In this document: positions 1 to 9,824 of the stretch, in pieces | How positions within the stretch are numbered: the first letter of the stretch is position 1 | Layout: each line of letters opens with the position of its first letter | DNA from: JAAYAY01 sp964429355 | GTDB taxonomy: Bacteria; Planctomycetota; Planctomycetia; Pirellulales; Thermoguttaceae | Assembly (NCBI GenBank): GCA_964429355.1 | Contig: CAYSCH010000199.1 | Coordinates: 1-17,102 of the forward strand | Length of the DNA stretch: 17,102 bases | Direction: 5' to 3' | The notes under the pieces: model-generated | The model's database searches: none | What the model saw: the letters and a program-made list of their open reading frames with translations, nothing else | Told to the model about the DNA's origin: nothing | Made by a program: the position numbers and the translations under genes

Positions 1-3000
1 GGACGGCGACGCCGCCTCCGGCCTGGTTTGCCCGAGCAGACATCTCGTTTTGGAGAGAGCCCGTCAGCCCGCCTTCCACCGAGACAGGTTCGTATCCGGC
101 GGTCCGTTGAGGAGGGGGTGGCGGGGTAGGTTCCGGTGGAATCGGGGGGGTCGGCTCCGGTGGCGTCGGCGGTTCTGGTTCCGGTGGGGTCGGTTCCGGT
201 GGGAGCATCGCCTGGATCGCGTCGACGGTGATGTCTTCCCCTGAGTACCCGTCAGGTACTCTCCCGGGTTGGCGGACGGGACCGGCCTCCTGGGCGAGAA
301 GCTGGAGGCTGTCGTCGGGGAGTTCGGTCTCCGTGCCGGGTGTCTGGCGGGTCATATTGGCCAGATCGCTCAGGTTGCCCGATTCCTCGGCGAGTTCTGC
401 GGGGGTCTTTTCTTCCGGAGAGCGGATACGACTGAGGAAAGCCAGCAGCGCCGCCAGGGCCCGCTGGTGGGCGGCTTCGGCCCGTGCGAGGGCATCGTCG
501 GCGGTCTCGACCTCGGCGGGGACTGCGTTGCGAATGGCGTCGAGGGACGCCAATGCGTCAATTCGCGCCAGGCGGATCTTGTCGCCTTGTGCGACCGCAT
601 CCGTTGTGAGGTTCTCGGCAATCGGCAACGAGTCGCCAAGAAGGGCTTGAACTCGCTGGGCAAGGTTGCGGCTCAAGTCGTGACTGATGAGAGTGGCCTC
701 GGGAGTCTGCACGCCCGCCAACTGGTTCAGCAGGACCTCGATCTGGTGCTGCAAGACGCCAGCCCCCTGGCGGACTTCACCTCGCAGCCCACGAATCTCA
801 TCAACGCCCTGGCGGATCGACTGAACCAGTGCATCGGCCCCGGTGCTGGCAGAATCGATCCTGGCCATGTGGGCCTCGGCTTCGGCCAGTCTGGCGCCCT
901 GCCGGTCGACCCTTCCGAGCGTCTGGACAATGGCGCTGTTCTTCCCTCGACATGAGTTGACATGGCCCGAGATCGTACCCACCAGGCCATCACACTGGTA
1001 GACGAGTGCCTCGACTTGTGGCGAATCGATGATGGGGCCGGCGCCGGCTGCGCCGCTGGCCAGAAGCGATTCGACTTCGGCCGCAAGCCGTTCGCACTCG
1101 TCGGCCAGGACGTTTGCGTCTTCTCGCAATGCATCGAGTTGCCCCAGTGAGCTGGCCGGATCCTCTTGAGGGACAAGACCCTGGATAGCGGTGCGACTAG
1201 CCTCGGCAGCCGACGCATAACCGGCAATCGTGGCCTCATATGCCTGAACAGCCATCGTGAGCGTATCTGCCGTTTTCTTCTTCGCCTCAAGCTCGGCAAG
1301 CTTCGCAGCCAGCTTGTTGACATAGTCACCTTCCAGAATTCCAGCGATGACCTGCTCCTGTCGTCTCTGTGCCTGCCGGATCTCCTCCGCCACGACGGAT
1401 TCACCGAGACGCTCCGCAGTGGTATAGAAACCGTAGGCCGTCAGGCCAACGGAGAGGACAGCAGCCGATACCGGATTGGCGGCAGCCAGGGTACCGAGGG
1501 TGGGAGTCAGGTAGGAGAATACCGCAGCGCCCGCCACATAGACGGCAGATTCCTCCGCGAGGGCCCAGCCGCTCTGGTTCTCATTCCAATTGGCATAGAG
1601 GTTTGCGGGAATGAGCGCCAGACCCGCAATCGACACGGTGCGAGTCGCCGCATGGGCTGCCTGCACGGGTGTGCCGAACTCGATTCCACCGCGACCCGCG
1701 CCCCGGTAGCCCATGGACTGCAAGCGATTGCGCAGTTCAGCCGCGTTGCCTCCGAATCTCTCGTACTTGCTGATATACTGTTCTGTCAGTTCCGACGAGA
1801 ATCCTCTTCGAACAGTGAACTCGGCTGTTCTGGCATGTGCCTCCATTTCCAGCGGCGAACCTGGGGTCATGCCAACCCGCGACCAGCGTCCGTGAATTGC
1901 CTGCATCTCGTGCTGTGCTTCGTGGAAGCGGGTAGCCAGGATCTGTTCACGGCCGGCGTTGACCGCCGATGGTCCGATCTCTACCCGGATGCCTCTGTTG
2001 CGCTCGATGATCCAGTCGGCACCGGAAGTCTTGCCGAGATCCTCCAGCAACGGGTTGTAGGTGGCCGACCCCCAGCTTTCACTTGAGAGCGTCGAGTCAA
2101 GACGACGCTGCATATACCCGGTACGTGGCTGAGTTCCCAGGGGATCGGTCCTCATCGTGGGCGAGCCGTCGGCATAGGCGTATGCCTCCAGCGTGGTGAA
2201 GCTGCTTGGATCGACAGGTCGCGTGTCGACCGACAAGAACCGCCCCAGTTGCGGATCGTAGTACCGGTTTCGGAAGTAGTAGAGCTGTGTCTCCGGGTCC
2301 CACTCCCGGCCGGTGAAACGGAACGGGCTGTCGATGCTCGCCTTGCGAGTGTCCCGGGAATTGCCGAACGCGTCGTAGCGATAGGACCGGGCCAATTTCC
2401 CGGCGCTGTCGCTGATGGCCGTCACAGATCCCAGTTCGTCGGCGTGGAAGAAGAAGGCTTGCCCGCCCCGGGTCATCATCAGCGGCCGATCGATCGTCGG
2501 ACCGTGGGCGTAGAGTGAGGCCGGTTTCAGATCGGCATCGAGTTCCGCCCACACATGGAGACCGTCGGTCACATAGTAGATGCGTCCTTTTTCGTCCTCG
2601 CGCCAGACCCGCTCGCCGGTCGCGGCGTAGCCGAAGCGGACGGACTTGTTGTCCGGCAACTTGACCTCCACCAGCCGGTTCTCAACATCATACAGATACC
2701 TGGTGGTGAGTCCGTTCTCGATTCGAGCCGTCAGATTGCCGTTGGCGTCGTGCTCGAACCGTGCCGCTCCGGCGGAGCTCAGTTGTCCGGCGGCGTCGGA
2801 CGCAAAGTCGGTCTTCTTGCCGTCGCAGACAACTGCGCTGCGGGCGCCGGTCTCGCCGTATTCGTATTGGATGGCGGTACCCCCCTCGCGGCGTTCTTCC
2901 ACAAGGCGGTCGTCGGCGTCATAGCTGTAGTGAACCTCGTCGCTCACCATCCGCTTGAGAACCGGTCTTCCGGCCTTGTCGTGGTCGCAGGAAACACCTT

Positions 3001-6000
3001 CGAGGACCACCCCCTTTTCGTCCTGATAGGCAACTGCCAAAAGCCGATCGCTTCCGCCGTAGGCCCAACGGCCGACGACACCATTGGGATACTTCATTTC
3101 GACCAGGCGATCTGCCGCATCGTATTGGAGAGTGAACATGCCTTGATCGGCTGCTTCGATGCCGGCGAGACGGCCTGCATCGTCGTAGCGGTAGGAGAAT
3201 TGCCGCCCCTCCGAGTCGATGAACTCGGCAAGCCGGCCCGACGCGGGATCGTAGCGCCGAACCAGCGTGCGGCCAATGGCGGGGTATTCGATTCGAGTAA
3301 TCCGATTCCGGTCATCGTAGGTGTATCGCACTGGAAACACCTTGTCGTCGACGGAGGTCACGTTCCCGCGCGCGTCGTAGAGATAGGTGACGGTCCGGCC
3401 CTCGGGCAGACGCTTCTCCAGCAGCATGCCGGACGACGAATAGACGTAGGAGACGGTTCTTCCCGCGGCATCGGTTCGGGAGACGACCCGTCCGGCCGTG
3501 TCGTAACGCAGTTCGGTCACTCGGCCAAGGGCGTCCTTAAGACGTAAAGGGTTGCCGGCAGAATCACGTTCGACTTGGAGAATCGTGTGCTGCCCAATCC
3601 GAGCGGCACTCAGCCGTCCGCTCGTGTCGTACTGGTACGCCGCCTCTCTTCCCGACGGGCAGGCTACGCCGGTGAGCTGTCCCACGGCGTCGTACGAGAA
3701 CCGCGTTGCATGCCCCAGGGAGTCTTTGGTCTCGATCAGGTTTCCTGCAAGGTCGTAGGCAAGCCGCGTTTCGCCTTGAAAGCCGCCGGAGTTCACCACA
3801 GGTCTGCCGACCGGATCGTAGGTCGTGGTTTCCGCCCGGCCGGAAGAGTCGTTCCGAGCGACCAGATTTCCTGTGGCATCGTAAGTGTAACGAACGATCA
3901 GCCCTCGATCATTCGATTCTTCGGTGAGCCGGTCCAGCTTGTCGTACCGCCGGCTCATCACAGTGCGATCGCCTTCCATCACGGAGACCAGGTTCCCGTG
4001 CGCATCGTATCCCAGTCGCGTAGCGGGCCCCGCGGGAGGAATGAGGGAGTGCTCGCGGAGCCCGAGCGGTCCGATTTCCCAGAGGATCTGCGTGCCGTCG
4101 GCGGCAGTTGTTTTCTGCAGAAGCCCGTTCTCACCATATTCGCAGACAACCCGCTGTCCCAAGAGATCCGTGATTTCCTGAAGTCTGCCGGAGTCATCGT
4201 AGCGGTAGCTGGTCCGGTTGCCGTCCGGCGCCGTGACCGCAACAAGCTGCCCCCTCCTGTCGTAATCGTAACGCGTCTGGCCGCCCGATTCGTCCAGCTC
4301 CCGGACCAGGTTTCCGGCCGGATCGTACTCGTAGTGGTGCTCGGCTCCGTTGGCGTCTTCTGTGCGTTCGATTCGCCCTTGCGGGTCGTACCAAGTGACC
4401 GACGTGTTTCCCAAGGGATCTGTAGTGGTCACTGACCGGCCGTGATACTCGAATCGAGTGGTCGCTCCATTCGGGTCGACAATGGCGCGAAGCATTCCGG
4501 CCGGCGAGTATTCGTAGCGCGTCGTCGCCCCGGCGGCATCGGTTGCCGAGGTTACGCGTCCCAGGTCGTCAGACGTTCGACTGCTGCGCGCACCGGCGAA
4601 GTCGACGATGCCGCTGACTCTGCCCCGCGAGTCCCGTTCGAACTGCATGACCTGGCCTGCAGCGTCAGTGATGGACTGCACCCGGCCTTCCTTGTCGTAG
4701 GCAAGGAACAGCGGCGGTGCATGAGAAGCCTCAATACCAGTCGGCCTTCCGCGGTCGTCGTACTGGAACGACGTGCTTGCACCGGGCCCGCCCTGCACCT
4801 GCGAGATTCGACCGGCCGAGTCGTGTTTCACGCCGTAACCGATCCCTCCCGGCCCGACGGCGCCGGACGGTTCCCTCGAGTCGCCGCGATACCGGAACAG
4901 GAGCGGGCCGGTCTCGGCGCCGGCGATGCCCAAGAGCCGCCCGCTTTCATCGTGTGCAAACTGGATCGACTTGCCTTGGGGGTCCGTGACTTCGTCGATT
5001 CTCCCACCTTGGTCGAAATGCAGAACGCTTCGTCTTCCGGCCGGGTCGGTGATCGTCGCAACTCGTGCGGCCGGATCGAACTCCGTCACCGTCAGGCCGC
5101 CGTCCGGGGCCACGTGCCGAATCGTCCCGGTCGCGGGGCGATCGATCTGTTCCACCGAACCGTCCAACCAGCGGCGACTCGAAAGCAGTCCTTCCGCGTT
5201 GTACGTGAGTTCCACCGATCCGAACTGCGGCTGCCGGATCGTTGTCAGCCGGCCTGTCGCATCATAGGTGTAGTCAACTGGCACGCCGTCAGTCCGCTCC
5301 ACGTGGGAGAGAAGACCTTCACGCAAGGTGTAGGTTACCGTGTCGCCGGACGAACCTGTCACGCGGATGGTGTCGTCGGCCGCGTAGGTGAAGACAAGAG
5401 ATGCGCCCTCCGGACCGTCAACGCGATCAAGCCGTCCCGTGGGGTCGTAGCGCAGTGAGAACGTAGAGTGTCTTGCACGCCGCTCTGCCAGCTTTCCGTT
5501 CGGCAAGAACGCTTCTTCCGTGCCATCCACACACAAGCGCAGGGCGTTGTCGTCCCTCAGTGTGAGCTGTTCGCCGGACAGGGAGCGGAGGATCGTTGCT
5601 TCGCCATCGACCTGCCGGAATTCGGTCACTCCTTTGGCGTCGACGACCCGTGTGCCGTTCCCATCGCGGAGCAGCGACGATTCCCAATTCAGACACCAGC
5701 GGCTGCCGAGGGCGCCTGGCGAGAGGGCTGCTTCCCTGTAGGTTCGAGCCAATTCCAAACCCGTCATTCCCGCGGGAACAAACAGATCCGCCAAGTGAAG
5801 ACGGAACGTACCTGTGAACCTATCGACGGTTCCCTGTTCTTCGGGAGCCGCGAAAATGAAGTACTCGTCTTCGGTCTCGAGCGCCGGTTCCCGCGGCATT
5901 GCGATCGGAGCATATCGATCTTCAGCCACACCGCCCTGTCTCGATTCCACCTCCTTCTCATCGGGGCAGGCAAGACCTGCCGTCATGACAAGAAGAGCAA

Positions 6001-6028
6001 TACATGTGAGTGTGTTTTGCCTAGACAT
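1..6028 (-). CDS. Giant exported RHS/YD-repeat protein with post-core HExxH region (3' end outside window)
   Basis: The minus-strand frame starting with ATG at 6028-6026 stays open to the window edge, giving at least 2009 codons. A good Shine-Dalgarno sequence, GGAGGT, lies six bases upstream (6040-6035). Residues 1-21 form a Sec signal peptide ending in AGLAC; Cys21 could be lipidated, but Gly at -3 makes the lipobox atypical. Residues about 65-125 resemble the DUF6531-type RHS entry domain. About 40 YD-repeats (for example TYDATGRL, RYDDSGRL) fill residues about 185-1235. The RHS core end follows (RYYDP 1255-1259, DPLG 1295-1298). After it come HEAQH (1369-1373) with a downstream EMEAHA (Glu1396), hydrophobic stretches near 1462-1482 and 1492-1538, a long Ala/Glu-rich coiled-coil-like region (about 1537-1920) and a PPEPT-rich linker (about 1942-1973). 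RHS repeats are known to build beta-cocoon shells around toxin or adhesin cargo. The specific activity here is not known. Confidence 0.93.
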   Translation of the reverse strand, partial: MSRQNTLTCIALLVMTAGLACPDEKEVESRQGGVAEDRYAPIAMPREPALETEDEYFIFAAPEEQGTVDRFTGTFRLHLADLFVPAGMTGLELARTYREAALSPGALGSRWCLNWESSLLRDGNGTRVVDAKGVTEFRQVDGEATILRSLSGEQLTLRDDNALRLCVDGTEEAFLPNGKLAERRARHSTFSLRYDPTGRLDRVDGPEGASLVFTYAADDTIRVTGSSGDTVTYTLREGLLSHVERTDGVPVDYTYDATGRLTTIRQPQFGSVELTYNAEGLLSSRRWLDGSVEQIDRPATGTIRHVAPDGGLTVTEFDPAARVATITDPAGRRSVLHFDQGGRIDEVTDPQGKSIQFAHDESGRLLGIAGAETGPLLFRYRGDSREPSGAVGPGGIGYGVKHDSAGRISQVQGGPGASTSFQYDDRGRPTGIEASHAPPLFLAYDKEGRVQSITDAAGQVMQFERDSRGRVSGIVDFAGARSSRTSDDLGRVTSATDAAGATTRYEYSPAGMLRAIVDPNGATTRFEYHGRSVTTTDPLGNTSVTWYDPQGRIERTEDANGAEHHYEYDPAGNLVRELDESGGQTRYDYDRRGQLVAVTAPDGNRTSYRYDDSGRLQEITDLLGQRVVCEYGENGLLQKTTAADGTQILWEIGPLGLREHSLIPPAGPATRLGYDAHGNLVSVMEGDRTVMSRRYDKLDRLTEESNDRGLIVRYTYDATGNLVARNDSSGRAETTTYDPVGRPVVNSGGFQGETRLAYDLAGNLIETKDSLGHATRFSYDAVGQLTGVACPSGREAAYQYDTSGRLSAARIGQHTILQVERDSAGNPLRLKDALGRVTELRYDTAGRVVSRTDAAGRTVSYVYSSSGMLLEKRLPEGRTVTYLYDARGNVTSVDDKVFPVRYTYDDRNRITRIEYPAIGRTLVRRYDPASGRLAEFIDSEGRQFSYRYDDAGRLAGIEAADQGMFTLQYDAADRLVEMKYPNGVVGRWAYGGSDRLLAVAYQDEKGVVLEGVSCDHDKAGRPVLKRMVSDEVHYSYDADDRLVEERREGGTAIQYEYGETGARSAVVCDGKKTDFASDAAGQLSSAGAARFEHDANGNLTARIENGLTTRYLYDVENRLVEVKLPDNKSVRFGYAATGERVWREDEKGRIYYVTDGLHVWAELDADLKPASLYAHGPTIDRPLMMTRGGQAFFFHADELGSVTAISDSAGKLARSYRYDAFGNSRDTRKASIDSPFRFTGREWDPETQLYYFRNRYYDPQLGRFLSVDTRPVDPSSFTTLEAYAYADGSPTMRTDPLGTQPRTGYMQRRLDSTLSSESWGSATYNPLLEDLGKTSGADWIIERNRGIRVEIGPSAVNAGREQILATRFHEAQHEMQAIHGRWSRVGMTPGSPLEMEAHARTAEFTVRRGFSSELTEQYISKYERFGGNAAELRNRLQSMGYRGAGRGGIEFGTPVQAAHAATRTVSIAGLALIPANLYANWNENQSGWALAEESAVYVAGAAVFSYLTPTLGTLAAANPVSAAVLSVGLTAYGFYTTAERLGESVVAEEIRQAQRRQEQVIAGILEGDYVNKLAAKLAELEAKKKTADTLTMAVQAYEATIAGYASAAEASRTAIQGLVPQEDPASSLGQLDALREDANVLADECERLAAEVESLLASGAAGAGPIIDSPQVEALVYQCDGLVGTISGHVNSCRGKNSAIVQTLGRVDRQGARLAEAEAHMARIDSASTGADALVQSIRQGVDEIRGLRGEVRQGAGVLQHQIEVLLNQLAGVQTPEATLISHDLSRNLAQRVQALLGDSLPIAENLTTDAVAQGDKIRLARIDALASLDAIRNAVPAEVETADDALARAEAAHQRALAALLAFLSRIRSPEEKTPAELAEESGNLSDLANMTRQTPGTETELPDDSLQLLAQEAGPVRQPGRVPDGYSGEDITVDAIQAMLPPEPTPPEPEPPTPPEPTPPIPPEPTPPPPPQRTAGYEPVSVEGGLTGSLQNEMSARANQAGGGVAV
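104..206 (-). repeat. Short tandem repeat encoding the PPEPT proline-rich linker
   Basis: Degenerate repeats built on TCCGGTGGNGTCGG (plus-strand reading) encode, on the minus strand, a Pro-Glu-Thr linker with PPEPT recurring four times. It lies inside the RHS gene, after the coiled-coil region. Such linkers usually separate folded domains or span the cell wall, so a further domain beyond the window edge is likely (inference). Confidence 0.8.
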
Positions 6029-6034
6029 CGCGCC

Positions 6035-6040
6035 ACCTCC
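6035..6040 (-). promoter_or_regulatory. Ribosome binding site of the RHS gene
   Basis: On the minus strand this reads GGAGGT, followed by the six-base spacer GGCGCG and the ATG at 6028. It fixes the start of the RHS protein at a residue that begins a proper signal peptide. Confidence 0.8.
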
Positions 6041-6513
6041 CAATGGGCGAGAACCCCAACAAGAAAGGAAGCTCCTCACTTGCGACAGCGTAGAAGAGGC
6101 GAACTGCCACGAGCCGATTGCGGCCCGCTTGCGCGATCCCAGCCGGCCGCGACAAAGACCGTCCGTCAGAAGAGAATCCGTGCTGTGCGTTGTCGCAAAC
6201 TGGCGGCCCAGCCGGGAGCCGCAGATCCAATTTGGGGGCAGTTTTCCCAGTATCGCAGCTTCACCAAGGCCTGTCGACCGACCGAAGGAGGGGGTAAGCC
6301 CTATTACATCCACGGTGGATGAAGGAGGGCCCGAGCATGGACGAGCGTGCCAATGCTCTCCCCCACGCAGGAGGATTGGATACCCGGGAGTTCCAAAGTA
6401 TAAGAGGCCCTGACAAAACGCACGAGTTTCCCACGGGCATGGATGCGCACCATCGGCGGTTTCGTCAGCGGCCATTGCCGCAGCGCATCGGCAACTCCAG
6501 CGGGGACACGACC
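6041..6513. other. Divergent spacer between the RHS gene and the 6514 ORF, no convincing gene
   Basis: This stretch separates the minus-strand RHS start from the plus-strand ORF at 6514. Open frames exist on both strands, but their products are Arg/Pro-rich with no recognisable domain. The frame of the 6514 ORF is open back to an ATG at 6319, but the extra 65 residues look non-protein-like. The promoters of both genes should lie here; I could not identify a clear -35/-10 pair. Confidence 0.5.
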
Positions 6514-6855
6514 ATGTCGCAAGCATTCTTGAATCGAATCGACGAACAACGGGTTGCCGAAGTCCTGACCATGATTGCTGCCCCTCGCAATCGTCGGTCC
6601 CAGCCCCTTGAGGGCGATCTGGCCGGAGACTTCGACTTCTGGTTCGACGGAGGCGCTTGCCGCACTCACACGGGCTCGCAACACTACGTGTTTGCCAATG
6701 GAACACACGCCCACGTGGTGATGCCGGCACCTTGGCTCAGCGTGAACGTCACATTCCCCGACGGCGAAATCGTCGATATCGTCCAACGGACCCGCACCGG
6801 GGAAGCGAATCACGATCTTCCGTGTGTTCGTCTCGATCGGTTCGAACAAAGGTAG
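6514..6855 (+). CDS. Hypothetical protein, 113 residues
   Basis: I do not recognise this family. The preferred start is ATG at 6514, because the preceding in-frame stretch (from 6319) is low-quality sequence; a weak GGGGA lies about eight bases upstream. The product opens with an amphipathic helix-like stretch (MSQAFLNRIDEQRVAEVLTM), then a region rich in aromatic and His residues (DFDFWFDGG, HYVFANGTHAHVVMP), then WLSVNVTFPDGEIVDIVQ, which reads like beta strands. There is no signal peptide or membrane segment. The last dozen residues look less protein-like and run towards the truncated conserved ORF copy at 6906, so the C-terminus may be altered. A minus-strand ORF covers the same bases but looks less plausible. 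Confidence 0.5.
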   Translation: MSQAFLNRIDEQRVAEVLTMIAAPRNRRSQPLEGDLAGDFDFWFDGGACRTHTGSQHYVFANGTHAHVVMPAPWLSVNVTFPDGEIVDIVQRTRTGEANHDLPCVRLDRFEQR

Positions 6856-6905
6856 CTCGTAAACCGGCGATCTGGATCGAAGAAGGTTGGGTTTGGGTCG
6901 GCCTC

Positions 6906-7133
6906 ATGGCTTTGACGCTACTTCGTTCTCTGGCGGAACTCCTCATCTGGCTCGCCAGTCTCGATCAGGGGTCGCTTGCCATGCCCGATGGTGAACGCTG
7001 CCACGTGCATCTTCATCCCAAGCCCTCGGAAAGCCCCGCCTCTCTGACACGATTTGCCTCCCTGACTCGCTTTTCGGAAGAGACGGAACTGTGTAGACTT
7101 GATGCGAAGGGCACGGGTGATCTCTTGTTTTGA
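6906..7133 (+). pseudogene. Truncated copy of a small conserved ORF (copy 1)
   Basis: The frame from ATG 6906 to TGA 7131-7133 encodes LRSLAELLIWLA, then PDGERCHVHLHPKPS, then SEETELCRLDAKGTGDL. It matches the gene at 16197-16535 over 6921-7124. Of the differing codons in that alignment, 13 are synonymous and 4 change the residue, so the family is protein-coding. This copy lacks the first ~35 residues of the other copy and stops two residues after GDL, where the other copy has 17 more. It also carries an extra six-residue SLTRFA repeat. There is no good ribosome binding site. It is most likely a fragment left by truncation or recombination, although expression as a 75-residue protein cannot be excluded. 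Confidence 0.6.
7041..7073 (+). repeat. 18-base tandem duplication inside copy 1
   Basis: The units TCTCTGACACGATTT (7041-7055) and TCCCTGACTCGCTTT (7059-7073) both encode SLTRF. They differ only at synonymous third positions. The other copy (near 16425-16439) has a single unit. Confidence 0.75.
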
Positions 7134-7297
7134 CGCGGCGCCTTGGCAAGGCCGTTGTTGCCGGTTCCTTCCTCGTTTCTGGTCAGGTTGCCATGCGAAT
7201 CATTCTCCTGCGGACCCTTGCACGGCCAATGAGCGAGGGCGACCGGCGGAAGCCCGGCTTTTCCGAGTCTGTAATCGGCCCAATAGGTTCATTAGCC

Positions 7298-8911
<1,614 letters not shown>

Positions 8912-8986
8912 TTCGGGCGCACGCGACACCGACCTGCTCCAGAAACCATGACAGACGCTAAACTTCGACCTGCAACGATCAGCCGT

Positions 8987-9030
8987 CTGCCTGTCAGACC
9001 GCAAATCTGCGGTCTACAGACGACAGGCAG
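8987..9030. repeat. Strong stem-loop between the sialidase-like gene and the methyltransferase
   Basis: The outer arms CTGCCTGTC (8987-8995) and GACAGGCAG (9022-9030) are perfectly complementary. The inner arms AGACCGCA (8996-9003) and TGCGGTCT (9008-9015) are also perfect, with loop AATC and a six-base bulge, ACAGAC, on the right. No U-tract follows, so a factor-independent terminator is not supported. It could be an mRNA 3' stabiliser or a REP-like palindrome. Confidence 0.65.
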
Positions 9031-9071
9031 GAATTGTCTGTCAACAAGTCATGTCATCAAGGGTGTAATTC

Positions 9072-9824
9072 ATGGCATCCTCATGGATCGCATACAACGA
9101 GCTTGCCTGGACCGACGACCTTCTGGCAGATCCCGCGGATTATGAAGGTGAGGTCGCGGGGTATATCGACCTGATCAAGGAAAATTCGCCGCATGCCCCC
9201 AGCACGTTGCTCCATCTGGGGTGTGGCGCAGGTGGCCACGACACCTTTTTCAAACAACACTTTGCCGTAACGGGCGTCGATATCAGCCGAGGCATGCTGG
9301 ATATGGCTCGGCTGCGGCATCCGGATGTCGAATACATTGAAGGCGACATGCGCACCGGGCGTCTTGGACGGGAGTTTGATGCCGTGGTGATCCCAGACAG
9401 CATTGACTACATGGGTTCGTTACCGGAACTGCGGATGGCCCTTGAAACGGCCGCGGTACATTTGAAGCCGGGTGGAATTGTGCTTGTGGTAGGCAAGACC
9501 CGGGAAATATTCAGGGACAACAATTTCGCCTATTCGGGGGAGCGGGAGGATCTGCATGTCACGTTGTTGGAGAACAACCACATTCACCGCTATCGTCCCG
9601 ACACATACGAAGCCACGCTGATCTACCTGATCCGGCGTGGGGGTGAACTGACCATCCAGACGGAGCGCCACGTGCTCGGTCTCTTCTCGCAGGAAGTATG
9701 GGAGAAGGCGTTCGCAGAAGCGGGGCTATCCTTGCAGCAGGCAGACCTTGATGGCACGTACGACAAGTACCTCCTTGGTGGCGGGGAGTATCCGCTGAAA
9801 ATATTCATCGGGAGGAAATGCTGA
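9072..9824 (+). CDS. Class I SAM-dependent methyltransferase
   Basis: This 250-residue protein has the Rossmann-type methyltransferase signatures in order: motif I LLHLGCGAGG (46-55), the acidic end of strand 2 at GVD (68-70), YIEGDM (88-93), strand 4 FDAVVIPDSIDYM (102-114) and the post-motif LKPGG (131-135). The length and the C-terminal strand-rich tail fit small stand-alone methyltransferases of the Methyltransf_25/11 type, acting on a small molecule or unknown substrate in the cytoplasm. The start has AAGGGTG seven bases upstream. Its base composition looks noticeably lower in GC than the flanking genes, with many A/T third positions, which suggests acquisition by transfer. It is not in an obvious operon: a stem-loop precedes it and a purine-rich spacer follows. 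Confidence 0.9.
   Translation: MASSWIAYNELAWTDDLLADPADYEGEVAGYIDLIKENSPHAPSTLLHLGCGAGGHDTFFKQHFAVTGVDISRGMLDMARLRHPDVEYIEGDMRTGRLGREFDAVVIPDSIDYMGSLPELRMALETAAVHLKPGGIVLVVGKTREIFRDNNFAYSGEREDLHVTLLENNHIHRYRPDTYEATLIYLIRRGGELTIQTERHVLGLFSQEVWEKAFAEAGLSLQQADLDGTYDKYLLGGGEYPLKIFIGRKC

Noticed and set aside
104..206. Possible CRISPR or minisatellite at the left edge
   Set aside because: The repeats are short, degenerate and in frame with the RHS protein, encoding a Pro-rich linker with no spacers.
269..2086. Plus-strand ORFs at 269-955 and 1166-2086
   Set aside because: They lie antisense to the C-terminal part of the RHS protein, which has a continuous and compositionally sensible frame on the minus strand.
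2555..5458. Long plus-strand ORFs across 2555-3547, 3575-4435 and 4442-5458
   Set aside because: They are shadows of the YD-repeats on the minus strand. Their periodic content follows the 60-70 base repeat spacing and no domain is recognisable.
6021..6230. Minus-strand 69-residue ORF overlapping the RHS start
   Set aside because: Its end overlaps the RHS start by a few bases as coupled genes do, but it has no ribosome binding site that I could see and reads like non-coding translation.
6304..6849. Minus-strand 181-residue ORF opposite the 6514 ORF
   Set aside because: Its product lacks recognisable features, and the plus-strand protein looks more natural. Neither is certain, so only the plus ORF is listed, at moderate confidence.
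7130..7297. Extended N-terminus of the sialidase-like protein from 7130
   Set aside because: The extra 56 residues precede a clean signal peptide at 7298 and begin just before the end of the truncated conserved ORF copy.
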